Assembly (NCBI GenBank): GCA_963829955.1
Contig: CAWHKS010000015.1
Location: forward strand, 1 to 64,000
DNA length: 64,000 bases
Reading direction: 5' to 3'
Origin: DASTFY01 sp963829955
GTDB taxonomy: Bacteria > Actinomycetota > Acidimicrobiia > Acidimicrobiales > Ilumatobacteraceae
In this document: in pieces, positions 38,776 through 47,913 of the stretch
Position numbering within the stretch: position 1 is the stretch's first letter
Layout of the letters: each line of letters starts with the position of its first letter
Notes under the pieces: model-generated
Databases searched by the model: none
What the model was told of the DNA's origin: nothing
The model's input: only the letters and a program-made list of their open reading frames with translations
Translations under genes and position numbers: made by a program

Positions 38776-40384
38776 ATGGCAGCAGTGGTCCTCCCGGCCG
38801 ACCTGGCCTGGGGGGCGTTCAGCGAGTCGCCGCCCTGGGTGCTGGACCGGGCCGCGCTCGACGTGGCTGCCCGCCGTACCGGCACTGCGCGCCGAGGCAG
38901 ACGCCGAGGTCCCGGTCCTCATGACGCCCGGCCGGTGGCCACCGGGCGCGCGGGTCGCCCGGGTGCTCGGGCGCTTCGCACTGGCACTGGCGCCGTGGGC
39001 GGTGCGGAAGCGCCGGCACCGCTACCCAGGCCCGGAGGTCAGCCGTGCTGACCTGTCGCGCCGCCTCCGCCTGGCCGCCGAGTCGTTGGGATCCACGTAC
39101 ATCAAGCTGGGCCAGATCATCTCCTCCGGCGAGGGCTTGTTCCCGGCCGAGCTGGTCGAGGAGTTCAAGCTCTGCCGGGACCAGGTGACGCCCGAGAGCT
39201 TCGCCGTCGTGCGCGAGGTCGTCGAGGCCGATCTGGGCACGACGCTCGAAGCCATCTTCACCTGGTTCGACCGCACCCCGCTCGCGGCGGCGTCGATCGC
39301 CCAGGTCCACGCCGCTCAGCTGCGCACCGGCGAGCCGGTCGTCGTCAAGGTGCAGCGTCCGCAGGTGGCCGGGCTGGTGCGCAAGGACCTCCGGGCCATG
39401 GCCTGGCTGGCCCCGCACCTCGTCGGCCGCATCCCCGTCGCCGCCCTGGCCAATCCACCGGCGCTCGTGGAGCTGTTCGCCGAGACCATCGTGGAGGAGC
39501 TGGACTTCCGGCTCGAGGCCGCCAACATGCTGGACATCGCCACCGTGCTGGCCGAGCTCGACCAGCGGGGCTACGTCGTCCCCCGACCGCACCCGTCCCT
39601 CGTCACCCGGCGGGTGCTGGTGATGGAGCGGCTGTCCGGGTTCAAGTTCGACGACGTCGCGGGCATGCACGACGCCGGCATCGACACCGAGGAGGTGGTC
39701 CGCACCGGGATGATCGCCTTCATGGAGGGGGCGATGATCCACGGCATCTTCCACGGCGACCTCCACGGCGGCAACCTGTTCGTGCTGCCCGACGGGCGCA
39801 CCGCCCTCCTCGACTTCGGCATCGTCGGCCGGCTCGACGACGCTCGCCGCACGGCCTTCCTGCGCCTCATGCTCGGGGCGACCACCAACGACGTGAAGGG
39901 CCAGCTCGCCGCCCTGCGGGACCTCGGTGCGCTCCCGGCCGACACCGACCTGAGGGCGGTCATCAAGGATCTGCGCCTCGACCAGCCGCCTGTCGATCCC
40001 ACGACGCTGACCGGGGACGAGCTGGTCAAGGAGGTCCAGCGCATGGTCAAGGCCCTGCTCGGCTACGGCGCCCGCATGCCCAAGGAGCTGATGCTCTACG
40101 TCAAGAACATGGTGTTCCTCGACGGGGCCATCGCCCGCCTGGCCCCCGACCTCGACATCCTGGCCGAGATCGCCAACATCTCGCTCCACTTCGCCCAGGC
40201 CCACGGGGAACGGCTCGGCCGGGAGTTGGGCATCGACCACACCCGGATGGAGGTCAACCTGGACGGGGTCAAGGCCAGCCTGGGGCTGGACCCCTCCACG
40301 CAGCGGATGACGTATCGCGACCTGCAGAAGCGCCGCGAGCTCATCAACAAGCGCATGCGCGATCACGTCCGCTCGGCGCCGTGA
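38776..40384 (+). CDS. ABC1/UbiB family atypical kinase
   Basis: A protein-kinase-like ATPase of the ABC1/ADCK/UbiB family, linked in other organisms to quinone and lipid metabolism at the membrane. The N-terminal KxGQ motif is STYIKLGQIISS, with the Ala-rich nucleotide loop PLAAASIAQVHAA, VVKVQRP and the catalytic HGDLHGGNLFVL and LLDFGIVGRL. The ATG at 38776 opens a well-coded frame (AAVVLPADLAWGAFSESPPW) that slips by one base near 38885 into the main frame; alternatively the protein starts at the ATG at 38921, giving 487 residues. I favour the longer form with an indel error. It is divergent from the PEP-utiliser-like operon and 19 bases before nucS. Confidence 0.78.
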
Positions 40385-40403
40385 GCTTCGCCGTGGGCCG
40401 CTG

Positions 40404-41063
40404 ATGCGGCTGGTCATCGCCCGGTGCCGCGTGGACTACGACGGGCGACTGGCCGCGCACCTGCCCGAGGCCGTGCGGCTGCTGATGGTCAAGGCCGACG
40501 GGTGCGTCGCCGTCCATGCCGATGGCGGCGCCTACAAGCCGCTCAACTGGATGAACGCGCCCAACGTGCTGCGCGAGCAGCCCGACCGCTGGGAGATCAC
40601 GAACCCCAAGGGCGAGCGGCTGACCATCGAGCTGCTCGAGGTGTTCAGCGACACCGCGTGGGAGATGGGTGCCGATCCCGGCCTGCAGAAGGACGGTGTC
40701 GAGGCGCACCTCCAAGAGCTCCTGGCCGCGGCGCCGCACGTTCTCGGTGAAGGCCTCACGCTCGTGCGCCGCGAGTACCCCACCGCACTCGGCCCGGTCG
40801 ATCTGTTGTGCCGGGACGCCACCGGCATCACCGTCGCCATCGAGGTGAAGCGCCGCGGCGAGATCGACGGCGTGGAGCAACTCTCGAGATACGTCGAACG
40901 GCTCGCCCTGGACAGCTCACTCGGGACCATCCGCGGCATGTTCGTCGCCCAGGTGGTCAAGCCTCAGGCCCGCGTGCTGGCCGAGGCACGCGGGTTCGCG
41001 GTCATCGAGGTCGACTACGACGAGCTGCGCGGCCTGAGAGCCGACGACCTCAAGCTCTTCTGA
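40404..41063 (+). CDS. nucS: Endonuclease NucS
   Basis: A 219-residue mismatch-specific endonuclease, the enzyme that replaces MutS/MutL repair in most actinobacteria and in some archaea. The N-terminal DNA-binding domain starts RLVIARCRVDYDGRLAAHLP, and the C-terminal RecB-like nuclease core shows GPVDLLCRD, VAIEVKRRGEIDGVEQLSRY with the catalytic Asp, Glu and Lys. The end DDLKLF resembles the beta-clamp-binding tail seen in NucS proteins. It follows the ABC1 kinase on the same strand and ends next to a duplicated hairpin element. Confidence 0.92.
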   Translation: MRLVIARCRVDYDGRLAAHLPEAVRLLMVKADGCVAVHADGGAYKPLNWMNAPNVLREQPDRWEITNPKGERLTIELLEVFSDTAWEMGADPGLQKDGVEAHLQELLAAAPHVLGEGLTLVRREYPTALGPVDLLCRDATGITVAIEVKRRGEIDGVEQLSRYVERLALDSSLGTIRGMFVAQVVKPQARVLAEARGFAVIEVDYDELRGLRADDLKLF

Positions 41064-41076
41064 CCGGTGCCCGCTC

Positions 41077-41200
41077 GCTCGGAGGTCTGAGCCGAACGCG
41101 CCGTTTGCGACTCACCCGGCTCAGAGTTCCGGCGCGGGCCTCACGGGGCTCGGAGGTCTGAGCCGAACGCGCCGTGTACGACTCACCGGGCTCAGACTTC
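41077..41200. repeat. Two copies of a 53-bp hairpin-forming repeat
   Basis: Copies at 41077-41129 and 41148-41200 differ at only a few positions. Each has an inverted repeat, TCTGAGCCG with CGGCTCAGA in the first copy and an 8-bp version in the second, around a loop of about 20 bases. They fill the gap between the convergent nucS and hydratase genes and the second copy runs into the hydratase stop codon. They could act as a two-way terminator or be a REP-like palindromic element. Confidence 0.75.
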
Positions 41201-42047
41201 AGGTGCTGAAGCGGCAGAGGCCCTGGTCGATGACGACGGTGCCGGCCTGGGTGGCCGTCGTGAACACGGCCTCGCCGTCACCGGTCGTCCAGATCGACAC
41301 GGTCAGCGTGTCGCCCGGGAGGACGGGCGCGGAGAATCGGCCTTCCACATGGTGGAAGCGGGCCGGGTCGGAGCCGGCCAGCGAATGCAGCAGGGCCCGG
41401 CCGGTGAAGCCGTAGGTGCACAGGCCGTGGAGGATGGGCCGGTCGAAGCCGCCCATCGCCGCGAACGACGGGTCCGAGTGCAGCGGGTTCCGGTCCCCCG
41501 AGAGGCGGTAGACCAGGGCCTGGTCGGCCGGGACCTCGTAGGTGACCTGGTGGTCCGGCGCCCGCTCGGGCGGCACGTTGGCCGGCCCCGAAGGTCCCCG
41601 GTCACCACCCCAGCCGCCCTCGCCACGGATGAAGACCGACGAGCGGTTGGTGTAGAGCGGCTGGCCGTCGGCGAGGACGGCCTCGGTCTCGGACGCGACC
41701 ACCGCTGCCTTGCCCTTGTCGTAGATGCCGACGATCTTCGAGGTCAGCGTCACCGTCCCCTCCACCGGGATCGGCCGGTGCAGCGTGACGGCCTGCTGGC
41801 CGTGGACGAGCAGGGCAGGATTGAAGGTCCCGATCTGGCCCATGGCCGAGTTGCCCCGGCCCCAACCGATGACCACCGCGAACGTGGGGAAGACCTGTTG
41901 GTCGACCCCGTTGGTGTTCTCCGTCGTGAAGGGGAGCTCGTTGGTGCCGGCGCCGATGCCGACGGCGTAGAGCAGGGCGTCCTTCGAGGACCACGAGGCC
42001 TCGACGGGCTCCGAGGTGGCGCCGACGGCGTCAGGATTGATGGGCAT
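41199..42047 (-). CDS. MaoC-family enoyl-CoA hydratase 2
   Basis: A 282-residue double-hotdog hydratase. The hydratase 2 motif YRLSGDRNPLHSDP followed by GFDRPILHGLCTYG supplies the catalytic Asp and His. The N-terminal hotdog lacks these residues, as in eukaryotic hydratase 2. It adds water to trans-2-enoyl-CoA to make the (R)-3-hydroxyacyl-CoA, which the neighbouring SDR would then oxidise. The gene is 15 bases after that SDR, with GAGAGGA before its ATG. Confidence 0.88.
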   Translation of the reverse strand: MPINPDAVGATSEPVEASWSSKDALLYAVGIGAGTNELPFTTENTNGVDQQVFPTFAVVIGWGRGNSAMGQIGTFNPALLVHGQQAVTLHRPIPVEGTVTLTSKIVGIYDKGKAAVVASETEAVLADGQPLYTNRSSVFIRGEGGWGGDRGPSGPANVPPERAPDHQVTYEVPADQALVYRLSGDRNPLHSDPSFAAMGGFDRPILHGLCTYGFTGRALLHSLAGSDPARFHHVEGRFSAPVLPGDTLTVSIWTTGDGEAVFTTATQAGTVVIDQGLCRFST

Positions 42048-42062
42048 GTCGTCTCGGTCCTC

Positions 42063-42983
42063 TCACTTCGACGGCGGCTGGGGCCAGCTGCCGTCCTTGC
42101 CGTCCATGCCGGCGTTGATCCGGGCTTTGGCCACGAGGTCGGCCACGATCGGACCCAGCGTCGTCGGATCCTCGACGGGCGCGTGCTCGGGGCCGCGGTG
42201 CCAGCCCTCGGCGATGGCCAGGCCCTGGCCGGACGCCTCGAAGACCCGGCCCGTGACGCCCTTCGACTCGGGGGAGGCCAGCCAGGTGACGATGGGAGCG
42301 ATCCAGCGAGGCGAGCGCAGCTCGCGCTCCTCGTCGGTCTCGGGCGCCGGGCCCAGCCCCTCGGTCATGCGGGTAAGGGCCACAGGGGCGACGGCGTTCA
42401 CGGTGACGCCGTACCGGCCCAGCTCGAGCGCGGCGATCACCGTGAACGCGGCGATGCCGGCCTTGGCCGCGCCGTAGTTCGTCTGCCCGGGGTTGCCGTA
42501 GATGCCGGACACCGACGTGGTGTTGATGACGCGGCCGTCGACCTCCTTGCCGGCCTTGGTCTGCTCCCGCCAATAGGCGGCCGCCCAGCGGGCCGGTCCG
42601 AAGGTGCCCTTGAGGTGGACCTTGATGACCGCGTCCCACTCCTCCTCGGTCATGTTGGTCAGCATCCGGTCGCGCAGGATGCCCGCGTTGTTGACCAGCA
42701 CGTGGAGGTCGCCGAAGGACTCGACGGCGGTGTTGACCAGGCGTTGCGCGCCCTCCCACGTCGAGATGTCGTCACCGTTGGCGACCGCCTCGCCCCCCAT
42801 GCCGGCGATCTCCTCGACCACCTGCTGGGCCGGACTGAGATCGCCGCCGGTGCCGTCGATGCTGCCGCCGAGGTCGTTGACCACGACCTTCGCACCTTGA
42901 CCGGCCAGGCTCAGCGCGTGCTCCCGGCCGATGCCCCGCCCCGCCCCGGTGACGATGGCCACCCGGCCATCACAGAGTCCCAT
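42063..42983 (-). CDS. SDR-family (R)-3-hydroxyacyl-CoA dehydrogenase
   Basis: A 306-residue short-chain dehydrogenase closely resembling the dehydrogenase part of peroxisomal multifunctional enzyme 2. Motifs are VTGAGRGIGREHAL, VVNDLGG, VNNAGILRDRMLTNM, and the catalytic Ser, Tyr and Lys in TSVSGIYGNPGQTNYGAAKAG. GAGGAGGT precedes the ATG. With the hydratase 2 downstream it makes a split version of that enzyme, used for beta-oxidation of branched, very long or steroid side-chain acyl-CoAs. Confidence 0.9.
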   Translation of the reverse strand: MGLCDGRVAIVTGAGRGIGREHALSLAGQGAKVVVNDLGGSIDGTGGDLSPAQQVVEEIAGMGGEAVANGDDISTWEGAQRLVNTAVESFGDLHVLVNNAGILRDRMLTNMTEEEWDAVIKVHLKGTFGPARWAAAYWREQTKAGKEVDGRVINTTSVSGIYGNPGQTNYGAAKAGIAAFTVIAALELGRYGVTVNAVAPVALTRMTEGLGPAPETDEERELRSPRWIAPIVTWLASPESKGVTGRVFEASGQGLAIAEGWHRGPEHAPVEDPTTLGPIVADLVAKARINAGMDGKDGSWPQPPSK

Positions 42984-43083
42984 CTTCGTGCCTACCTCCT
43001 CGAAGGATCGTCCTGCGCATCATGCCCGCCGCGCTCGAACCGGACGAAATGCCGCCGTCGAGACCCGGACGGTGACCGTCGCG

Positions 43084-43158
43084 GTCGCTTCCGACGCACA
43101 AATCGCGCCGAGTGACCAGGAGGCGGCCACCAGCCGCGATCTGTGCGGGGATTCGGAC
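43084..43158. repeat. 75-bp palindromic element, copy 1
   Basis: Arms CGCACAAATCGCG (43095-43107) and CGCGATCTGTGCG (43135-43147) pair with one mismatch across a 27-base loop, with GTC and GAC at the outer ends. A second copy with the same arm sequence, loop length and total length is at 61349-61423. It lies in the gap between the formate dehydrogenase operon end and the SDR gene. Confidence 0.6.
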
Positions 43159-43173
43159 ACGTCGCGGCGCGAG

Positions 43174-44061
43174 CTAGCGGTTCTGGACGTGCTGGAAGCC
43201 GAACCGGCCCTTGATGCAGAGGTTGCCCGACGTGATGGCGTGGTCCTGCGGCGAGGTGACCTTGACGATCTCGTTGTCCTGGACGTGGAGCGTCAGCGTG
43301 CAGCCGACACCGCAGTACGGGCAGATGGTGTCCGTGCGGGTCTGGCGCTCCTCGTCCCAGGTGCCCTCCGCCCGCCGGTCGAACTCGCTCTTGAACACCA
43401 GCGCGCCCGTCGGGCACACGGCGATGCAGTTGCCGCAGTACACGCAGGCCGAGTCGGTCAGCGGGACGGAGAACTCGGTCGAGATATGGGCATCGAAGCC
43501 CCGGCCGGCCACGCTGATGGCGAACGTCCCCTGCCACTGCTCGCCGCAGGCGTCCACGCACTTGTAGCAGAGGATGCACTTGGCGTAGTCCCGCACATAG
43601 AGCTCGTTGTCGATGGTGGGCGGCTGCTCGACGGTGGCAACCGCAGCATCGTCGGCGTCGGCACCGTCGGACCCGAAGCGGGACGGCTCCGCGCCGTAGT
43701 CCTCCTGCCAGCGGGCGACGTTCGGGGCGATGGAGAGGTCGACCGACGAGCCCAGCAGCTCCAGGACGAGGCGCCGGCTGTGACGGGCTCGCTCGGTGTC
43801 CGTCTGTACGACCATCCCTGGCTCGGCGCGGCGCGAGCACGACGGCACGAGGACGCGGGAGCCCTCGACCTCGACCATGCACACGCGGCAGGCGTTCTTC
43901 GGCGTGAGCGTGTCGCCGTAGCAGAGCGTCGGGATCTCGCGGCCGAGGGCTCGGCAGGCTTCGAGCAGCGTGCTCCCCTCCGGGACCTGCACCGTCTCGC
44001 CGTCAACCGTCAGCGCGACCATCCGCCGGGGAGGCGCCACCCGCACCGCTTCACCCTTCAT
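43174..44061 (-). CDS. Formate dehydrogenase iron-sulfur subunit (NuoG-like N-terminal part of the catalytic subunit)
   Basis: A 295-residue electron-transfer protein. It starts with a 2Fe-2S ferredoxin-like domain (PTLCYGDTLTPKNACRVC), followed by the NuoG-type histidine-cysteine cluster region, two 4Fe-4S motifs (CILCYKCVDAC and CVYCGNCIAVCP), and then the first cluster motif of a molybdopterin oxidoreductase (CPYCGVGCTLTLHV ... GNLCIKGRFGF). It stops exactly where a normal formate dehydrogenase alpha chain would continue into the catalytic body. That body is encoded separately at 45924. Its ATG overlaps the stop of the NuoEF-like gene, so it is the last gene of the operon. Confidence 0.88.
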   Translation of the reverse strand: MKGEAVRVAPPRRMVALTVDGETVQVPEGSTLLEACRALGREIPTLCYGDTLTPKNACRVCMVEVEGSRVLVPSCSRRAEPGMVVQTDTERARHSRRLVLELLGSSVDLSIAPNVARWQEDYGAEPSRFGSDGADADDAAVATVEQPPTIDNELYVRDYAKCILCYKCVDACGEQWQGTFAISVAGRGFDAHISTEFSVPLTDSACVYCGNCIAVCPTGALVFKSEFDRRAEGTWDEERQTRTDTICPYCGVGCTLTLHVQDNEIVKVTSPQDHAITSGNLCIKGRFGFQHVQNR

Positions 44062-45896
44062 GACGCGAACACCCCCAACCGGGCGATGGCCGACTCCACC
44101 GCGCTGGAGGCCGTCTGGCCCAGACCGCAGATGGACGCGTCCCGCATCACGCGGCCCAGGTCGGCCAGCAGGGCGAGGTCCCCGCTCGGATCGCGACCGT
44201 TGGCGGCCAGCCGGTGCAGAACCTCCTCCTGGCGCACAGTGCCGACCCGGCAGGGCACGCATTGGCCACAGGACTCGTCGCGGAAAAAGGCGGCGATCCG
44301 CAGTAGGAAGGGCACCAGGTCGACGGTTTCGTCCAGCACCATCACCACACCCGAGCCGAGCGTGACACCCGCCTCGCGGGTGCCCTCGAAGGTGAGCTGC
44401 AGATCGAGCTCGTCGGGGCGCACGAACCCGCCGGCGGCTCCTCCCAGCAGCACTGCCCGCAGGTCGTGTCCCGCTGGTACGCCGCCGGCCAGTTCGAACA
44501 GCTCGGCCAGGGTGGTCCCGAACGGCACCTCGTACACGCCTGGGTGCTGCACCCTGCCGGACACGCAGAAGAGCTTCGGCCCGGACGAACCCTCGGTGCC
44601 GATCGCCGCGAACGCCGGCCCGCCCATCTGCAGGATGGGCAGGACGTTCACGAGCGTCTCCACGTTGTTGACCAGCGTGGGCAGGCCGAAAAGCCCGACC
44701 TCGACCGGGAAGGGCGGCTTGTTGCGGGGCTCGCCGCGGTAGCCCTCGATCGAGTTGAAGATCGCCGTCTCCTCGCCGCAGATGTAGGCGCCGGCGCCGC
44801 GGAAGACCTCGATGTCGAAACGGATCCCGCTGCCCATCACGTCCGGCCCGAGGAAGCCGTGGCGCCGGGCTTCCCCGATGGCGTGCTCGAGCCGCTGGCG
44901 GGCGCGCGGGTACTCGCCCCGCAGGTAGACGTAGCCGTGCTCGGCTCCGGTGGCGAAGCCGGCCACCGTCATGGCCTCCACCACCGCGAACGGATCGCCC
45001 TCCATGATGACCCGGTCCTTGAACGTCCCCGGCTCGGACTCGTCGGCATTGCACACCAGGTGGTGGGGGCGTACAGGCTGACCGGCCACGGCCTCCCACT
45101 TCCGTCCGGTGGGGAAGGCGGCGCCGCCCCGGCCCTGGAGCCGGGAGTCGGACACCTCGCGGATCACCCCTGCGGGACCCAGCTCGATGGCCCGACGCAG
45201 CGCCTCGTAGCCACCCTCGGCGCGGTAGTCGGCCAGGCTGGCCGGGTCGACGCGGCCGACCCGCCGGAGCAGGAGCAACCCGGCCTGGCCGGCCTGGGGG
45301 ACGGACGCGCCCGCCGGCGGCTCGGCCGGAGCCGGTCGTCCGTCCAAACCGCCGGCGAGATCGGCAGCCGCCGCCGGGGCCAGGACCTCGGCGCGCGGGG
45401 GCGCGCCGGACTCCACCACCAGCGCCGCCGGCGCCCGCTCGCACACGCCCAGACACGGTGAGGGGTGCCACGTCGCCTCACCGTCGCCGGAGGGGGTGCC
45501 GGCCGGACCGAGCCCGGCCACCAGCTCGCCCGACCCGTTCGCCGCGCAGGCCAGGTCCGTGCAGACGTGCAGCACCCGCCGGGGCCGGGGTCGAGACGAG
45601 AACAGGGCATAGAAGGTGAGCACGCCGTACAGCTCGGCCGGCGGTACCGAGAGTCGCTGGGCGATGTAGTTCAGCGCGCCCTGGCTCACCCATCCGACGC
45701 GGTCGTTGACGGCGTGAAGGGCCGGCAGCACGTGGGGACGCAGCGACGCGGTGCTGTCCCATCCGCCGAACGCCACGTGGCGGTCCTCGTCCGCACGCTC
45801 GCCGCCGCCCCACCCGGACGACGGCGGTCCCAGCAGGGCGTCGACGGCATCGCGCTCCTCCGGCGTCGGTCGGGCATCGAGGAAGTGCAGGTCCAT
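44058..45896 (-). CDS. Formate dehydrogenase diaphorase subunit, NuoE-NuoF fusion
   Basis: A 612-residue NAD-reducing subunit. Residues about 1-160 are a NuoE-like thioredoxin-fold domain with the 2Fe-2S cysteines in CTDLAC and CLGVC. The rest is NuoF-like: the FMN/NADH site GRGGAAFPTGRKWEAV and NADESEPGTFKDR, ICGEETAIFNSIEG, and the 4Fe-4S motif SCGQCVPCRVGT with a later cysteine in ASICGLGQ. This architecture is found in soluble FdsB-type formate dehydrogenases and in NAD-linked hydrogenases. It should pass electrons from formate to NAD. Confidence 0.9.
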   Translation of the reverse strand: MDLHFLDARPTPEERDAVDALLGPPSSGWGGGERADEDRHVAFGGWDSTASLRPHVLPALHAVNDRVGWVSQGALNYIAQRLSVPPAELYGVLTFYALFSSRPRPRRVLHVCTDLACAANGSGELVAGLGPAGTPSGDGEATWHPSPCLGVCERAPAALVVESGAPPRAEVLAPAAAADLAGGLDGRPAPAEPPAGASVPQAGQAGLLLLRRVGRVDPASLADYRAEGGYEALRRAIELGPAGVIREVSDSRLQGRGGAAFPTGRKWEAVAGQPVRPHHLVCNADESEPGTFKDRVIMEGDPFAVVEAMTVAGFATGAEHGYVYLRGEYPRARQRLEHAIGEARRHGFLGPDVMGSGIRFDIEVFRGAGAYICGEETAIFNSIEGYRGEPRNKPPFPVEVGLFGLPTLVNNVETLVNVLPILQMGGPAFAAIGTEGSSGPKLFCVSGRVQHPGVYEVPFGTTLAELFELAGGVPAGHDLRAVLLGGAAGGFVRPDELDLQLTFEGTREAGVTLGSGVVMVLDETVDLVPFLLRIAAFFRDESCGQCVPCRVGTVRQEEVLHRLAANGRDPSGDLALLADLGRVMRDASICGLGQTASSAVESAIARLGVFAS

Positions 45897-45923
45897 GCTG
45901 TATCGATCTGTGTCGATCGGGCG

Positions 45924-47861
45924 TCAGTCGCCGCCCGCCGCGGCCAGCGGCTCGAGCTTCTCGATCCGCACCGCCGACGCCTTGAACTCAGCCGTACCCG
46001 ACTTGGGGTCTATGGCCTCGATGGTGAGCACGTTGGTGTCGATGTCGTCCGGGAAGTGCATCGTCATGAAGACCAGCCCCGGCCGCAGCGACGGGTCGAC
46101 ACGGGCTGGGGCGACGAGCGTCCCCCGCCGCGACGTGACGCGCACCTGCTCCCCGTCCGCGATGTCCAACCGCCGCGCGTCCTCGGGCGACACGTCGATG
46201 GTCTCGCCGAATCGCAGCGGCGAAGCGAACCCGCCCGACTGGACGCCGGTGTTGTAGGAGTCCAGCCGACGGCCGGTCGTGAGGCGCAGCGGGAACTCCT
46301 CGTCGAGCTTGTCGACCGGCGGGTCGTCCACCACGACGGAGAACGGAGCGGGCTGCCCCCGCTCGGCGGGATCCTCCGCCCACAGCCGGCCGTGGAGCCA
46401 CGTCGGCTCCAGCCGGTCCTCGTCGTAGCAGGGCCATTGGATGCCACCCAGCTCCTCCAGCCGCGCGTAGCTCATGCCGGCATGCATCGGGGACAGCGAA
46501 CGCAGCTCGTCCCACACGGCCTCGGACGAGTCGTAGCGCCAGTCGTGACCGAGGCGCCGCGCCACGTCGAGGATGATCTCGATGTCATCGCGCGCGCCCT
46601 CGGGAGGCTCCAGTGCCTTGCGCACGCGTTGCACCCGGCGCTCGCTGTTGGTCACCGTGCCCTCGCTCTCGCACCAGGCCGCGGAGGCCGGCAACACGAC
46701 CGAGGCCAGCTGCGCGGTGCGGGTCAGGAAGATGTCCTGCACGACGAGGTGGTCGAGGCCCTCGAGCAGATGGACGGCGTGCTCGCTCTCCGCCTCCGAC
46801 TGGGCCGGGTTCTCGCCGATCACGTAGAGCGCGGTGAGATCGCCCCGCTCCATGGCCTCGAACATGGCGGACAGGTGCCAACCGTGCCGGGGTGGGATGT
46901 TGGAGCTCCAGGCGGCGTCGAACTTCGCGCGAGCCGCGTCGTCCAGGATCTCCTGGAAGCCCGGGAGCTTGTTGGGGATGGCCCCCATGTCGCCGCCGCC
47001 CTGGACGTTGTTCTGGCCCCGCAACGGGTTCAGCCCACAGCCGTAGCGGCCGACGTGCCCGCACAGCAATGCCAGGTTGATCAGCGCGACCACGTTGTCG
47101 ACGGCGTTGTGGTGCTCGGTGATGCCGAGGGTCCAGCAGAGCTGCGCGTGGTCGGCCCGGGCCCAGGTGTGCGCCATCTCGGCGATGACCTCGGCCGGCA
47201 CACCGGTGACCGCGGCGCCCCGCTCCAGGGTCCAGTCCTCCACGGACGCCGCGTACTCCTCGAAGTTGCACGTCGCCCGCTCGATGAAGCGCGCGTTGTG
47301 CAGCCCGGCGTGGATGATCTCCCGAGCCATCGTGTTGGACAGCGCGATGTCCGTGCCCACGTGGATCCCCAACCAGGTGTCGGCCCAACGGGCCGAGCTG
47401 GTGCGGCGGGGGTCGACGCAGTACAGGCGCGCGCCGTTGCGCACGCCGGCGATGACGTGGTGGAAGAAGATGGGATGGGTCTCTCGGGCGTTCGAGCCCC
47501 AGAGGATGATGACGTCGGTGTCCTCCACCTCCCGGTAGGAGGATGTCCCGCCGCCCGCTCCGAACACTGTCGCCAGACCGACGACGGAGGGAGCGTGTCA
47601 AGTGCGGTTGCAGGAGTCGATGTTGTTCGTGCCGATGGCCGTCCGCACGAACTTCTGGGCGATGAAGTTCATCTCGTTCGTGGCCTTGGAGCACGAGAAC
47701 ACGCCGATGGCATCGGGGCCTCCGGCCGCTACGGCCCGGCTGAGACCCTCCGCGGCACGGTCGAGCGCCTCGTCCCAGGAGGCCGGCCGGAGCCGGCCGC
47801 CGTCGCGCACGAGGGGTTCGGTCAGCCGGGTGTAGGGCTTCTCGCGGTACTGCTTCCTCAC
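45924..47861 (-). CDS. Selenocysteine-containing formate dehydrogenase catalytic subunit, C-terminal body
   Basis: A molybdopterin (bis-MGD) oxidoreductase of 645 residues if TGA at 47598-47600 is read as selenocysteine 88. The frame is open on both sides of this codon and the protein sequence is continuous: IDSCNRT, Sec, HAPSVVGLATVFGAGGGTSSY. In formate dehydrogenases this is exactly the position of the catalytic Cys or Sec, followed by the conserved His. A SECIS-like hairpin follows. The GTG at 47861 has AGGGGG seven bases upstream; an in-frame GTG at 47882 is an alternative. The N-terminal Fe-S domains and first cluster motif are missing here and are encoded at 43174. Reaction: formate to CO2, electrons to NAD through the fusion subunit. 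Confidence 0.85.
47556..47597 (-). promoter_or_regulatory. Bacterial SECIS element in the formate dehydrogenase gene
   Basis: Directly after the TGA, CGCTCC (47590-47595) pairs with GGAGCG (47556-47561) as a lower stem. Inside it, GUCGUC (47580-47585) pairs with GGCGAC (47569-47574) through one U-G pair to present the loop GGUCU. The loop begins 18 bases after the TGA. E. coli fdhF, as I recall its sequence, has the same loop at the same distance, which is the site SelB recognises. Confidence 0.8.
47598..47600 (-). other. Selenocysteine codon (TGA)
   Basis: In-frame TGA between AAC-CGC-ACT and CAC-GCT-CCC on the minus strand, at the active-site Cys/Sec position of formate dehydrogenase. Confidence 0.82.
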
Positions 47862-47913
47862 GTCGTCACCCCCTCTCGACACTCGGATCGGGTAGAGGAC
47901 CGGACGTTACCGC

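Noticed and set aside
41077..41200. CRISPR-like array from the repeated units
   Set aside because: Only two copies, 53 bp long with internal symmetry and a single short spacer; no cas genes nearby.
47568..47600. The break in the formate dehydrogenase gene as a nonsense mutation or frameshift error
   Set aside because: The frame is unchanged on both sides, the stop is TGA at the active-site Cys/Sec position, and a SECIS-like hairpin follows at the right distance.
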